Below are positions 54,634-63,625 of a stretch of 64,000 nucleotides of DNA, piece by piece. Location of the stretch: positions 60,433 to 124,432 of the forward strand of contig JAYWGN010000008.1 in assembly GCA_043778255.1 (NCBI GenBank), given 5' to 3'. Made by a program: the position numbers and the translations under genes. Source of the stretch: JAYWGN01 sp043778255 (GTDB lineage: Bacteria; Bacteroidota; Bacteroidia; Chitinophagales; Chitinophagaceae). The first letter of the stretch is position 1. The number at the start of each line of letters is the position of its first letter. The notes under the pieces are model-generated. The model did no database searches. It was given only the letters and a program-made list of their open reading frames with translations, and was not told where the DNA came from.

Positions 54634-55016
54634 GACAATAAAACGAAGTGTAACATTGGGTTTTGAGCAATTAGGGCAGACGTAATAACAATGGACTTTT
54701 AGTTCTTTATTGTACTTCAGTTTAAGCTTGATTCCGTAGCTACGGGGCTGAACATTGGTAGTAAACTTGTACTCTTGCTAGTCGGTTGGCAGTTAACCTT
54801 TCCTAGTTTCGTTGGCTGCAGTATCAATTCTATTTCCCGACCGTACAAAGCCCTGTTGTTTATCTAACCACTTTTTGGCTACACTACATTATAACTTCTC
54901 ACTTCTTACCTCTAACTTCTTAATTCTCACTTTTAACTTCATTCCTTAATTCGTACTTCTAACCTCCCGCCTTTTAATTATTTAAACTTAACCTTTACAA
55001 AATTGTTTGATACTAT
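54634..55016. other. 383-bp intergenic gap downstream of the antitoxin
   Basis: No gene recognised. It contains a 12-bp perfect palindrome CCGTAGCTACGG (54734-54745) and a phased heptamer array (54893-54941). The stretch 54634-54890 is less AT-rich than most gaps here and could be residue of an older insertion, but nothing identifiable remains. Confidence 0.5.
54893..54941. repeat. Phased heptamer array (7 units)
   Basis: Seven 7-bp units in register: AACTTCT, CACTTCT, TACCTCT, AACTTCT, TAATTCT, CACTTTT, AACTTCA. The pattern decays after 54941. Confidence 0.8.
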
Positions 55017-55907
55017 ATGCAAAATATTATAATAACAGGTGGTACAGGTATGGTAGGTACGGCACTTACCAAACTATTGCTCAGTAAGGGTTACGGTGTA
55101 CATATACTTACTCGTAATGCTACCAAATACACCAATACCGATACATTAAAATATTACAATTGGGATACTAATAAACAAACTGTTGATGCAAATGCATTTA
55201 CCAATGCAATTGGTGTAGTTAACCTTGCAGGTGCTGGTGTAGCCGATAAGCGGTGGAGTGTAAGCCGCAAAGCTGAAATATTAGAAAGCCGAACTAATGC
55301 AGGTGCTACCATTACTAATGCATTGCAAACTATACCCAACCAAATAAAAGTATTGGTACAAGCTAGTGCCACAGGCTGGTACGGCCAATCGGAGGAGGGT
55401 GGTACTGCATTTACAGAAAGCGCTACTGCTGCTGCCGATTACTTAGGTAACACCTGTAAGGCTTGGGAGCAAAGTATTGCAGCTGTTAAAAATATGCCTA
55501 TAAAAGTGGTAACCTTACGTATAGGTATAGTACTAAGCACAATGGGCGGTATGGTAAAGCAATTATTGCTGCCTATGCAAATGGGGGTATTGCCAGTGTT
55601 TGGTAACGGTAAGCAAATAATAAGTTGGGTACATATAAACGACCTGTGCCAAATTATGTTGTATAGCATTGAAACCAATATGGAAGGCACTTATAATGGA
55701 GTAGCATCTGAGCCTTTGGCTCAAAAAATATTTGTAAAACGATTGGCTACTTTTTTACAAAAAAAATGGTGGATTGCATTTCCTATACCTGCATTTATAT
55801 TAAAAATAATGCTTGGCGAAATGAGCGAAGAAGTATTAAAAAGTTGTGATGTAAGCAACCAAAAGCTTTTGGGTACAGGGTTTCAGTTTGAACACCCAAA
55901 TTTGTAG
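55017..55907 (+). CDS. TIGR01777 family epimerase-like oxidoreductase (SDR)
   Basis: A 296-residue extended short-chain dehydrogenase. The NAD(P)-binding loop is IIITGGTGMVGTALTKLLLS at the N-terminus. Family landmarks are VVNLAGAGVADKRWSVSRKA, VQASATGWYGQSEEGG, VTLRIGIVLSTMGGMVKQL and the ISWVHINDLCQIML segment. The C-terminal DUF1731 part (FVKRLATFL, LGEMSEEVLKSCDVSN) completes it. The family is widespread (human SDR39U1, bacterial YfcH) with no confirmed substrate. It converges on the ACP gene, 10 bp apart. Confidence 0.92.
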   Translation: MQNIIITGGTGMVGTALTKLLLSKGYGVHILTRNATKYTNTDTLKYYNWDTNKQTVDANAFTNAIGVVNLAGAGVADKRWSVSRKAEILESRTNAGATITNALQTIPNQIKVLVQASATGWYGQSEEGGTAFTESATAAADYLGNTCKAWEQSIAAVKNMPIKVVTLRIGIVLSTMGGMVKQLLLPMQMGVLPVFGNGKQIISWVHINDLCQIMLYSIETNMEGTYNGVASEPLAQKIFVKRLATFLQKKWWIAFPIPAFILKIMLGEMSEEVLKSCDVSNQKLLGTGFQFEHPNL

Positions 55908-55917
55908 CCTCTAATCG

Positions 55918-56181
55918 TTATACTTTTTCTTTTAATTTACTTTCTATAACATCCAAGCATTTACCAACGGTAACCATAGTAGCAATGGTTTCATTTTCTA
56001 TTTGTATGGCAAATTTTGTTTCGGTATTTATTACAATATCTACCAAATCAACCGAGTCAATTTGTAAGTCGGTTACAAAGTTGGTTTGCTCTGTTATGGT
56101 AGCTAATTTTTGCTTATTATCGTCGGTTAGGTAGTCGGCTATTACCAATTTAAGTTGGGCCAATAATTCATTACGTTCCAT
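55918..56181 (-). CDS. Acyl carrier protein
   Basis: An 87-residue ACP; I use the ATG at 56181 (MERNELLAQLKLVIADYLTD), as the longer frame overlaps the preceding stop. The phosphopantetheine attachment serine is S43 in DLQIDSVDLVDIVI, a variant of the usual DSLD/DSLE motif. It lies 53 bp after the ketosynthase gene and is presumably that enzyme's dedicated carrier rather than the primary fatty-acid ACP. It is the last gene of the apparent uvrA operon. Confidence 0.9.
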   Translation of the reverse strand: MERNELLAQLKLVIADYLTDDNKQKLATITEQTNFVTDLQIDSVDLVDIVINTETKFAIQIENETIATMVTVGKCLDVIESKLKEKV

Positions 56182-56234
56182 TAGGATGTTGTTATTATTT
56201 AATTGAAAATAAAAAGAAATTGTTGGTGCTGCCA

Positions 56235-57503
56235 CTAAGTGTATTTATTAAAAATAATACAACTGTTAACATCGCCAAAGCCAAAGTTAGCTTTTATTAT
56301 GGTATTAATGGTGTGCTGTTGTACTTGTAGTGGTATGCAACTGCTGGCAATAGTATTTGTAATATCGGGTTGTAGGGTAGCACAGTTGTAGTTAGCATGT
56401 ATATAACCGTGTTGTAGTTGTAGCAAAGCAGCTACACACTCTATAGCACCTGCTGCACTTATACAATGGCCTGTAAGTGACTTAAGGGTATTTATTTTAG
56501 GAAATTCATTACCCTTCAATTGTAGTGCAGTTGCCCAATTTTGTATTTCTAACTTATCGGCAAATGTGCCAGTAAGGTGTCCACATATAAGGTCAATTTG
56601 ATGGGGTAGTATAGCTGCTTGTTGTAGGGTATTGGTTATACAATCTATAACACCTATGGCACTTGGAGCCGTCATAGTGCCACCGTTACGTTGCCCACCA
56701 CTGTTAATAGTTCCACTTTTTATTTCGGCTATTATAGGTGCATTACGGGCTAGGGCTGTTTCTAACTCCTCTAATATTAATGTGGCTGCACCACTGCCAG
56801 GTATAAAGCCAGCACTATCACTATTCATAGGTCGGCTAGCTTGGGCAGGTTGGTTGTTGTGGTTGCGGTTAAGTACCCTCATAGCATCAAACACACTCCA
56901 CATATAAGGGCTACTAGCTTCGCTGCTACCTGCTACCATACGGGTAGCATTGCCATACTTTATATGTTGGTAGGCCATTACAATAGCCTCTGTACCTGTA
57001 CTACAAGCACTACTGTTGGCAGTTACCATATTGCCTAGCCCTAACAAACCACCAATATAACCACTGCAGCCACTTGCCATTAATTGCTCTATATGCCTTG
57101 CACCTAGTTGCAAACCTTTATCGGACTCTACCATATTTATAGCATATCTCAAATGATCCACATCGCATATACCACTACCATATACACAACCTGTATGTAC
57201 ATCTACTGTATTATTATTAATAGTGAGTTCAGCATTATGCCAAGCCTCTATTGTTGCTGCTAATGCATATTGTACATTACTACTTCGTAAGCTTTTATGA
57301 GTGCCTGGTGTTATATAATTTTTTAAAATGCTTTCGTTAAAGTTAGCAGGGTAGCCAGCTACTTGGCAGCCCATACCCCAAGCTTCCATTTGTGGTATAT
57401 GGTGCAGCCCACTAGTGCCTTGTAGTAAGGCATTGTTAAATTCGGCTACATTAACACCGTTAGGTGCTACCACGCCCATACCTGTTACCACTACTCTTTT
57501 CAT
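56235..57503 (-). CDS. Beta-ketoacyl-[ACP] synthase family protein
   Basis: A 422-residue thiolase-fold ketosynthase that would extend an acyl chain on ACP by decarboxylative condensation. Catalytic residues are visible: C167 in SSACSTGTEA, H309 in ICGHLTGTFAD, K341 and H346 in KSLTGHCISAAGAIE. The first His motif is HLTGT rather than the usual HGTGT/HGTST. The gene sits 21 bp after DUF2237 and is followed by its own ACP, with no reductase, dehydratase or acyltransferase nearby. It may belong to a specialised lipid or pigment pathway completed elsewhere; a role in ordinary fatty-acid synthesis is less likely. Confidence 0.9.
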   Translation of the reverse strand: MKRVVVTGMGVVAPNGVNVAEFNNALLQGTSGLHHIPQMEAWGMGCQVAGYPANFNESILKNYITPGTHKSLRSSNVQYALAATIEAWHNAELTINNNTVDVHTGCVYGSGICDVDHLRYAINMVESDKGLQLGARHIEQLMASGCSGYIGGLLGLGNMVTANSSACSTGTEAIVMAYQHIKYGNATRMVAGSSEASSPYMWSVFDAMRVLNRNHNNQPAQASRPMNSDSAGFIPGSGAATLILEELETALARNAPIIAEIKSGTINSGGQRNGGTMTAPSAIGVIDCITNTLQQAAILPHQIDLICGHLTGTFADKLEIQNWATALQLKGNEFPKINTLKSLTGHCISAAGAIECVAALLQLQHGYIHANYNCATLQPDITNTIASSCIPLQVQQHTINTIIKANFGFGDVNSCIIFNKYT

Positions 57504-57524
57504 AGGTTAATTATTTGTACTACA

Positions 57525-58034
57525 TTATCTTTTTACAGACATCAATTCTTCTAAAGTTGCAAATGCTAAGGCTTTTTCGTGGGTGGCTTCTAATAGTACT
57601 GGTGGTGCTACTCCGGCAGTGTAAGCCTCTTTCCAACGGCTAGCACATAAGCACCATTTGTCACCGGCTTTTAAGCCTTTAAAGCCATAATTAGGTGCAG
57701 GTGTTATAAGGTCGTTACCTTGGCTTTTTGAGTAAGCTAAAAATTGATCGGTTACAATAGCTGCTACTACATGTACGCCACGGTCGGCTGCACCTGCTGT
57801 ACAATACCCATCTCGGTAATAGCCTGTTATGGGGTCGGTTCCAGCTATTTGTAAGGGTGTGCCTAGCACATTGTTGCTACGGTTTAATAATTTGTTATTC
57901 ATAATAATGGTAGGGTTTGTTTCTTTTACTGGGCCACAAGTATTTGGGGTACTTACTTTTTTTAATTTTGGTTTGTTTTGTGCTGCTAATAATGCTGGCA
58001 CACTTATTAAAATTACAAATAAATATTTTTTCAT
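57525..58034 (-). CDS. DUF2237 protein with N-terminal signal peptide
   Basis: A 169-residue protein. From residue about 57 it is a complete DUF2237 domain: NVLGTPLQIAGTDPITGYYR, DGYCTAGAADRGVHVVAAIV, TDQFLAYSKSQGNDLITPAP, GLKAGDKWCLCASRWKEAY and PVLLEATHEKAL. Three cysteines (YC, WCLC) could bind metal. The first 19 residues, MKKYLFVILISVPALLAAQ, form a signal peptide, which is unusual for a family normally seen as small cytosolic proteins. Function unknown. It is inside the uvrA-ketosynthase operon with gaps of 29 and 21 bp. Confidence 0.85.
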   Translation of the reverse strand: MKKYLFVILISVPALLAAQNKPKLKKVSTPNTCGPVKETNPTIIMNNKLLNRSNNVLGTPLQIAGTDPITGYYRDGYCTAGAADRGVHVVAAIVTDQFLAYSKSQGNDLITPAPNYGFKGLKAGDKWCLCASRWKEAYTAGVAPPVLLEATHEKALAFATLEELMSVKR

Positions 58035-58063
58035 TGTTACTAATTTTTGTTTGGCAAATAATA

Positions 58064-61048
58064 TTATTCCATCTCCATTTTTAAATATTTGGCCGTATGG
58101 CTTTCCTTATTTTTTATAATTTGTTCGGGTGTGCCAGTACACAATATATTACCACCACCACTACCACCTTCGGGCCCAATATCAATTATATAATCGGCAC
58201 ATTTTATTACATCCATATTATGTTCTATTACTAGTATGGTGTTGCCTCTATCTACCAACTTTTGTAACACTTGTAATAGGTATTTTACATCTTCAAAGTG
58301 CAAACCTGTAGTAGGTTCATCAAGTATATAAAATGTTTTGCCAGTATCACGTTTGCCTAGTTCGGTACTTAGCTTTACCCGCTGTGCCTCCCCACCACTA
58401 AGGGTTACAGCACTTTGCCCAAGGGTTATATAGCCTAAGCCTACCTCTTCCAACACTTTTATTTTGCGATATATAAATGGTACAGCATTAAAAAATTGAA
58501 CGGCATCACTCACCGTCATATTTAACACATCACTTATTGATTTTCCTTTGTAACGTATTTCCAAAGTTTCTCTATTATAACGTTTACCTTGGCATTTTTC
58601 GCAGGGTACATATACATCGGGCAAAAAGTTCATTTCTATGGTTCGCATTCCACCACCTTCACATATTTCGCAACGGCCAGTTTTTACATTAAATGAAAAC
58701 CTACCTGCATTATAGCCTCTAATTTTTGCCTCAGGTACGGCAGCAAACAGGGTACGTATATCATTAAAAAAACCACAGTAAGTAGCAGGGTTGCTCCTTG
58801 GTGTACGGCCTATGGGGCTTTGGTCTATTTCTATTACTTTATCTACAAACTCAAGCCCAGTAATGCTTTTGTAGGGCATTGGTTTGGTTTTGCTTTTGTA
58901 ACAATGCTGGCTCAGTATTGGGTACAGTGTATCGGTTACAATAGTGCTTTTGCCACTACCACTTACACCTGTTACTACTATAAATGTACCCAACGGAAAT
59001 GTAGCCGATACATTTTGCACATTATGTGCAGTAATACCTTTAAGTACTAATTGATTGCCATTACCCTTTCGCCTTTCGGCAGGTATGGCTATTTTACTTT
59101 TGCCGTTAAGGTAATTAGCAGTTATGGTATTTAACTTTTTAAAAATGCTAGGTTTGCCTTGTGCCACTACTGTACCACCGTGTGTGCCAGCTTTTGGGCC
59201 AATATCAATTAAGTAATCACTAGCTAGCATAATATCTTTATCATGTTCTACTACAAGCACACTGTTACCAATATTTCTCAAATTTTGCAATGCAGTAATA
59301 AGCCGCTGATTGTCCCTTTGGTGTAGCCCAATACTAGGCTCATCAAGCACATAAGTAATACCTTGTAGTTGGCTACCTATTTGTGTGGCAAGCCTTATAC
59401 GTTGGCTTTCGCCACCACTTAGTGTTTTACTTGGGCGGTTAAGGGTAAGGTAATGCAGCCCTACATCAAGCAAAAATTGTAGCCTTTCTCCAATTTCTTT
59501 TAATACTTCTTTAGCAATAGTTTGTTGTTTTTTACTCATGTATTTATCCAACGTGCTAAACCATTGCATTAACTCCGAAAGTCCCATTTCACCTAACTCT
59601 GCTATATTTTTATTATTTATTTTAAACCATATACTTTCTTTTTTTAACCTTGTACCCTTACAACTATTACAAGTACTTAATTCCATAAATCCCTCAGCCC
59701 ATTGGGTTATACTTTCGGTACTAGTAGCGCTAAACCATCTTTTTATTTGGGGTATTATACCTTCAAATGTTTCGGCATATACACGGTCGGCTGTTTCGTA
59801 AGCTAATACATCTTTATCATCTAATCCATCTTCATTACCATATAACAAAAAATTAAGTTGAGTAGGTGGTAATTTGTTAAGCGGTGTATCTAAATTTATT
59901 TTTTTTTGCTTTGCTATTAATTGTATTTGTCTAAATACATAAGCCTCTCTTTCCTCGCCTAATGGCACTATACCACCTTCGGTAACTGATTTATTGTAAT
60001 CGGGTATTACGGCATTTATATCAATTGCATATACGGTGCCTAACCCTTTGCAGGTGGGGCATGCACCATAAGGTGAGTTAAACGAAAATGCATTGGGCGA
60101 TGGCTCCTCATAACTAATACCAGTGGTTTCGCACATTAACTGACGTGAATAAGAAGCCCCGCTGCCCCCCAAGGGGGGAGTTGTCGAAACTGTTTTGTTT
60201 TCTTCAACAATCTTTTTAGTTTTAATTCTTTTTTCATTTGGTAATTCTATACTTGTTTTTTCATCAAAGTGTTGCTCCAAACCCCCCTTGGGGGGCAGGG
60301 GGGCTATTTGGGGTAGGGGGGCAGTTGGTTTTGCTGTTACTATCATCATCAAATCCTTCCCTATTTGTAATGCCTTGGTTACACTTTGGCTTAGCCTTGT
60401 TTTAAACTCATCGGTTACAGGAACTCTATCTACCACTACTTCTATATCGTGTATTTTGTACCTATCTACTTGCATTTTTGGAGTAAGGTCAACTATAGCA
60501 CCATCAACTCTTACTTTCAAAAAACCTTTTTTTCTTGTTTCTTCAAATAGTTCACGGTAATGCCCCTTACGACCCCTTACTAAGGGTGCAAGTATATTTA
60601 TTTTTTCATTTTTGTACTTCGTAAATATGTTTGCTACTATTTCCTCTTCACTCCATTTTACCATTTTGAGTCCTGTATTATAGCTATAAGCATCAGCTGT
60701 ACGGGCATACAGCAATCTTAAAAAATCGTACAATTCGGTAATTGTGCCAACAGTGCTTCGAGGGTTTTTGTTAGTAGTTTTTTGCTCAATGCTTATTACA
60801 GGGCTTAGTCCTGTTATTTTATCAACATCTGGCCGTTCCATATCGCCTACAAATTGCCTTGCATAAGCACCAAAGGTTTCTAAGTAGCGTCGTTGCCCTT
60901 CGCTATATATGGTATCAAATGCCAATGAGGATTTGCCACTACCACTAATACCAGTAATAACTACTAGTTGGTTTTTGGGTATATTAATATCAATATTTTT
61001 AAGGTTGTGTACCCTTGCACCAAACACTTCTATAAAATCGTTTGCCAT
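58064..61048 (-). CDS. uvrA: Excinuclease ABC subunit A with palindromic in-frame insert
   Basis: UvrA, the damage-recognition ATPase of nucleotide excision repair, 994 residues against about 940-950 usual. N-terminal ATPase: Walker A GISGSGKSS at 33-41 and, after zinc-binding CPTC (330-333), the signature LSGGESQRIRLATQIGSQL. C-terminal ATPase: GVSGSGKSTIVTDTL, the zinc finger CEICEGGG/CEKCQGKR, LSGGEAQRVKLSTELGKRD and ILDEPTTGLHFEDV. The extra length is a low-complexity segment at about residues 242-300 bounded by LPPKGGLE and PPLGGSGA, which are translations of two inverted G/C-rich palindromes. The frame remains open, so the protein is probably functional. It heads a probable uvrA-DUF2237-ketosynthase-ACP operon. 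Confidence 0.95.
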   Translation of the reverse strand: MANDFIEVFGARVHNLKNIDINIPKNQLVVITGISGSGKSSLAFDTIYSEGQRRYLETFGAYARQFVGDMERPDVDKITGLSPVISIEQKTTNKNPRSTVGTITELYDFLRLLYARTADAYSYNTGLKMVKWSEEEIVANIFTKYKNEKINILAPLVRGRKGHYRELFEETRKKGFLKVRVDGAIVDLTPKMQVDRYKIHDIEVVVDRVPVTDEFKTRLSQSVTKALQIGKDLMMIVTAKPTAPLPQIAPLPPKGGLEQHFDEKTSIELPNEKRIKTKKIVEENKTVSTTPPLGGSGASYSRQLMCETTGISYEEPSPNAFSFNSPYGACPTCKGLGTVYAIDINAVIPDYNKSVTEGGIVPLGEEREAYVFRQIQLIAKQKKINLDTPLNKLPPTQLNFLLYGNEDGLDDKDVLAYETADRVYAETFEGIIPQIKRWFSATSTESITQWAEGFMELSTCNSCKGTRLKKESIWFKINNKNIAELGEMGLSELMQWFSTLDKYMSKKQQTIAKEVLKEIGERLQFLLDVGLHYLTLNRPSKTLSGGESQRIRLATQIGSQLQGITYVLDEPSIGLHQRDNQRLITALQNLRNIGNSVLVVEHDKDIMLASDYLIDIGPKAGTHGGTVVAQGKPSIFKKLNTITANYLNGKSKIAIPAERRKGNGNQLVLKGITAHNVQNVSATFPLGTFIVVTGVSGSGKSTIVTDTLYPILSQHCYKSKTKPMPYKSITGLEFVDKVIEIDQSPIGRTPRSNPATYCGFFNDIRTLFAAVPEAKIRGYNAGRFSFNVKTGRCEICEGGGMRTIEMNFLPDVYVPCEKCQGKRYNRETLEIRYKGKSISDVLNMTVSDAVQFFNAVPFIYRKIKVLEEVGLGYITLGQSAVTLSGGEAQRVKLSTELGKRDTGKTFYILDEPTTGLHFEDVKYLLQVLQKLVDRGNTILVIEHNMDVIKCADYIIDIGPEGGSGGGNILCTGTPEQIIKNKESHTAKYLKMEME
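60156..60180. repeat. G/C-rich palindrome copy 1 inside uvrA
   Basis: CCCCCC-AA-GGGGGG at 60165-60178 with flanks CCCCGCTG and AG. Its reverse complement matches copy 2 closely. It encodes PPLGGSGA in uvrA. Confidence 0.9.
60281..60304. repeat. G/C-rich palindrome copy 2 (inverted) inside uvrA
   Basis: CCCCCC-TT-GGGGGG at 60282-60295, then CAGGGGGGC. It is the inverted relative of copy 1, about 100 bp away. It encodes LPPKGGL in uvrA. Confidence 0.9.
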
Positions 61049-61258
61049 TGTTTTTAATAAATATTTTTTTGGGTGTAACCCACACTAATATACTGAGTAT
61101 AGGTCATTCATTTTGCCACAAGCTGCCTACTGTTGGCTGGTATTGTTGCTTAATAAAAGAGTAAAGAATTAGCACAAAGTTTGTTGCCACATAATAGGCA
61201 CCACTCATATTGCTTACACAAATATATGCTGTAATTGTAGAACTATAAAATGGAAATA

Positions 61259-62059
61259 TTACCCAATTATTTTTTCTTCGTTAGTGAGTGCAGTAAGGTT
61301 GTTTTTTTGCAATACTTCTCTAGCTAAGTTAAGATAATTAATTGCTCCTTTGCTTGCCGCATCGTATAGTATTACTGGTTTTCCTACACTTGGCGATTCG
61401 CTAATACGGCTATTGCGGTGTATAATGGTGTTGAACACAATGCCATCAAAATGCTTACGAACTTCGCTTACTACTTGGTTACAAAGCCTTAGTCTGCCGT
61501 CGTACATTGTCATTAATATGCCTTCTATTTCAAGGTTTACATTGAGGCGGCTTTGTACTATTTTTACGGTGTTAAGTAGCTTACCCAAACCTTCTAATGC
61601 AAAAAATTCGCATTGTACGGGTACTATTACAGCATCGGCTGCAGTAAGTGCATTTACTGTTATTAACCCTAATGATGGGGAGCAATCAATTATTATAAAA
61701 TCATACTCATTTTTTATAGGTTCTATTATGGTTTTTAATACATTTTCTCGGCTTGGGTAATTTATCATTTCTATTTCGGCACCTACCAAATCAATATGTG
61801 AGGGTATAAGCGAAAGGTGGTTAATTTCAGATTTTAGAGTAGCTTCTTTTGCCGTTACACGGTTAATAAAACAATCGTATAAGGAGGTTGTAATATTTTG
61901 CAAATCGAACCCAATGCCAGTGGTGCTATTAGCCTGTGGATCAGCATCTATAAGCAGTGTTTTAAATTCTAATACTGCAAGGCTTGCCGCCAAGTTTATT
62001 GCAGTAGTTGTTTTGCCCACACCACCTTTTTGGTTGGCTATGCCTATTATACGTGCCAT
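61259..62059 (-). CDS. parA: ParA/Soj chromosome-partitioning ATPase
   Basis: A 266-residue ParA of the chromosomal Soj type. The deviant Walker A is QKGGVGKTTTAINLAASL at the N-terminus; LIDADPQANSTTGIG and DFIIIDCSPSLGLITVNAL complete the ATPase. It moves or positions the origin region together with ParB, but no parB follows: 210 bp of non-coding DNA separates it from uvrA. A TAnnTTTG box lies 30 bp upstream. Other ParA clients are possible. Confidence 0.93.
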   Translation of the reverse strand: MARIIGIANQKGGVGKTTTAINLAASLAVLEFKTLLIDADPQANSTTGIGFDLQNITTSLYDCFINRVTAKEATLKSEINHLSLIPSHIDLVGAEIEMINYPSRENVLKTIIEPIKNEYDFIIIDCSPSLGLITVNALTAADAVIVPVQCEFFALEGLGKLLNTVKIVQSRLNVNLEIEGILMTMYDGRLRLCNQVVSEVRKHFDGIVFNTIIHRNSRISESPSVGKPVILYDAASKGAINYLNLAREVLQKNNLTALTNEEKIIG

Positions 62060-62088
62060 TTATATTGTTTTGTGTAAATGTTGAGCTA

Positions 62089-62096
62089 CAAATATA
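62089..62096 (-). promoter_or_regulatory. Candidate -7 box (TATATTTG) for parA
   Basis: It reads TATATTTG on the minus strand and ends 29 bp before the parA ATG, the expected position. Confidence 0.55.
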
Positions 62097-62218
62097 CTAT
62101 GTAAATATTTATTTAACTATTCCATTAATTTTAAGTATTTATATTTGCATTTAATACTATTTTGGTAAAATGTTATTGATAACATTTTGCCATATTACAA
62201 ATAAATACTAGCGAATAA

Positions 62219-63583
62219 ATGCGAAGCACCACTGGGTTTTATGTACTTACTACACTGTTATTGTTAATGGATATTTACATATTTCAAATTGTAAAATATT
62301 TAGGCAATAGCCTTTCGCCACGTACCAAACTTATAGTATTTGCAATATTTTGGGGTATTAGTGTACTAAGTATTATTGTTACTTTAAGTTTTCCATATGT
62401 ATATTTTAATGCTAGGTACAAAGTATTAATTACCTATGCTTTTTCGGTAGTGGTGGGTTTATTTTTCTTTAAAATATTGTGCACCCTGTTTTTTTTAATA
62501 GATGATATTAGGCGATTATTAAGTTGGTTATATAATATAACTATTAACAAAAAGAAAGTGTTTGATGCTGAAATTTCGGTAAGCCGTTCGGCCTTTATAA
62601 GTTGGTTGGGTATTGGTATTGGTAGTACATTGTTTGGCTCATTACTAGTAGGGTTTACTAATAAGTATAACTACAATGTAAAACGTATAAAATTAAAATT
62701 TAGTACTACACCTACGGCTTTTAAAGGTATTAAAATAGTACAATTGAGTGATATACATAGTGGTAGTTTTGATGATAAAGAAGCTGTGGCAAAAGGGGTA
62801 CAAAAAGTGTTGGACTTAAAGCCTGATCTTATATTATTTACTGGCGATTTGGTAAATAATATAGCATCGGAAATGGATGACTACACCCAAATATTTGCAA
62901 AACTACAAGCTCCACTTGGGGTGTATAGTGTACTGGGTAACCACGACTATGGCGACTATTACAAATGGGACGATAGAACCGAAAGCCACAGGGAGAAAGA
63001 GTTTGCTGCGAAATTGGCTTACGAACAACAATTAAATGCGGATGCTACAATTAGTGAATCTACCAAAGTTGACTTACTTCAACACTACCGCTTATATAGC
63101 CCTATGCAGCAAAAGCACCTTGACGACCTTAAAGCATTGCAAGCCAATATGGGTTGGAAATTATTGTTAAATGAACATGTAATTATAGAAAAAAACAATG
63201 ATAAAATTGCCTTAATTGGTATTGAAAATTGGGGAGCAAGGGCTAACTTTCCAAAATATGGCAGGTTAGATATAGCCTATAAAGGCACGGAACAACTACC
63301 CTTTAAAATACTTATGAGCCACGACCCTAGCCATTGGGATGCACAAATAACAACACAATACAAAACCATTGACCTAACCCTTGCTGGGCACACACATGGT
63401 ATGCAATTTGGTATAGAAATACCAGGCTTTAGGTGGAGCCCCATACAATATATATACAAACAATGGGCTGGCATATACCAAAAACAAAACCAACAACTAT
63501 ATGTAAATAGAGGCTTTGGTTTTTTGGGGTATCCTGGTAGGGTAGGTATATTGCCCGAAATAACTTTGATAGAGTTAGTGTAA
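62219..63583 (+). CDS. Membrane-anchored metallophosphoesterase
   Basis: A 454-residue protein. The first 155 residues hold about four hydrophobic helices (FYVLTTLLLLMDIYIFQIV, LIVFAIFWGISVLSIIVTL, YAFSVVVGLFFFKILCTLFF). The phosphoesterase domain follows, with the dimetal motifs D178-x-H180 in VQLSDIHSG, D210 in FTGDLVNN, N241-H242 in LGNHDYGDY, MSHDPSHW and GHTHGMQFG. It resembles YaeI/LpxH-like enzymes that act on lipid-linked phosphoesters, but the substrate is unknown. An insert of about 60 residues, rich in charged helices, lies after GNHDYGDYY. It is divergent from parA. Confidence 0.92.
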   Translation: MRSTTGFYVLTTLLLLMDIYIFQIVKYLGNSLSPRTKLIVFAIFWGISVLSIIVTLSFPYVYFNARYKVLITYAFSVVVGLFFFKILCTLFFLIDDIRRLLSWLYNITINKKKVFDAEISVSRSAFISWLGIGIGSTLFGSLLVGFTNKYNYNVKRIKLKFSTTPTAFKGIKIVQLSDIHSGSFDDKEAVAKGVQKVLDLKPDLILFTGDLVNNIASEMDDYTQIFAKLQAPLGVYSVLGNHDYGDYYKWDDRTESHREKEFAAKLAYEQQLNADATISESTKVDLLQHYRLYSPMQQKHLDDLKALQANMGWKLLLNEHVIIEKNNDKIALIGIENWGARANFPKYGRLDIAYKGTEQLPFKILMSHDPSHWDAQITTQYKTIDLTLAGHTHGMQFGIEIPGFRWSPIQYIYKQWAGIYQKQNQQLYVNRGFGFLGYPGRVGILPEITLIELV

Positions 63584-63625
63584 ATGCATGAATATAAAGC
63601 AACTTAAAAAACATAATTTTACCAA

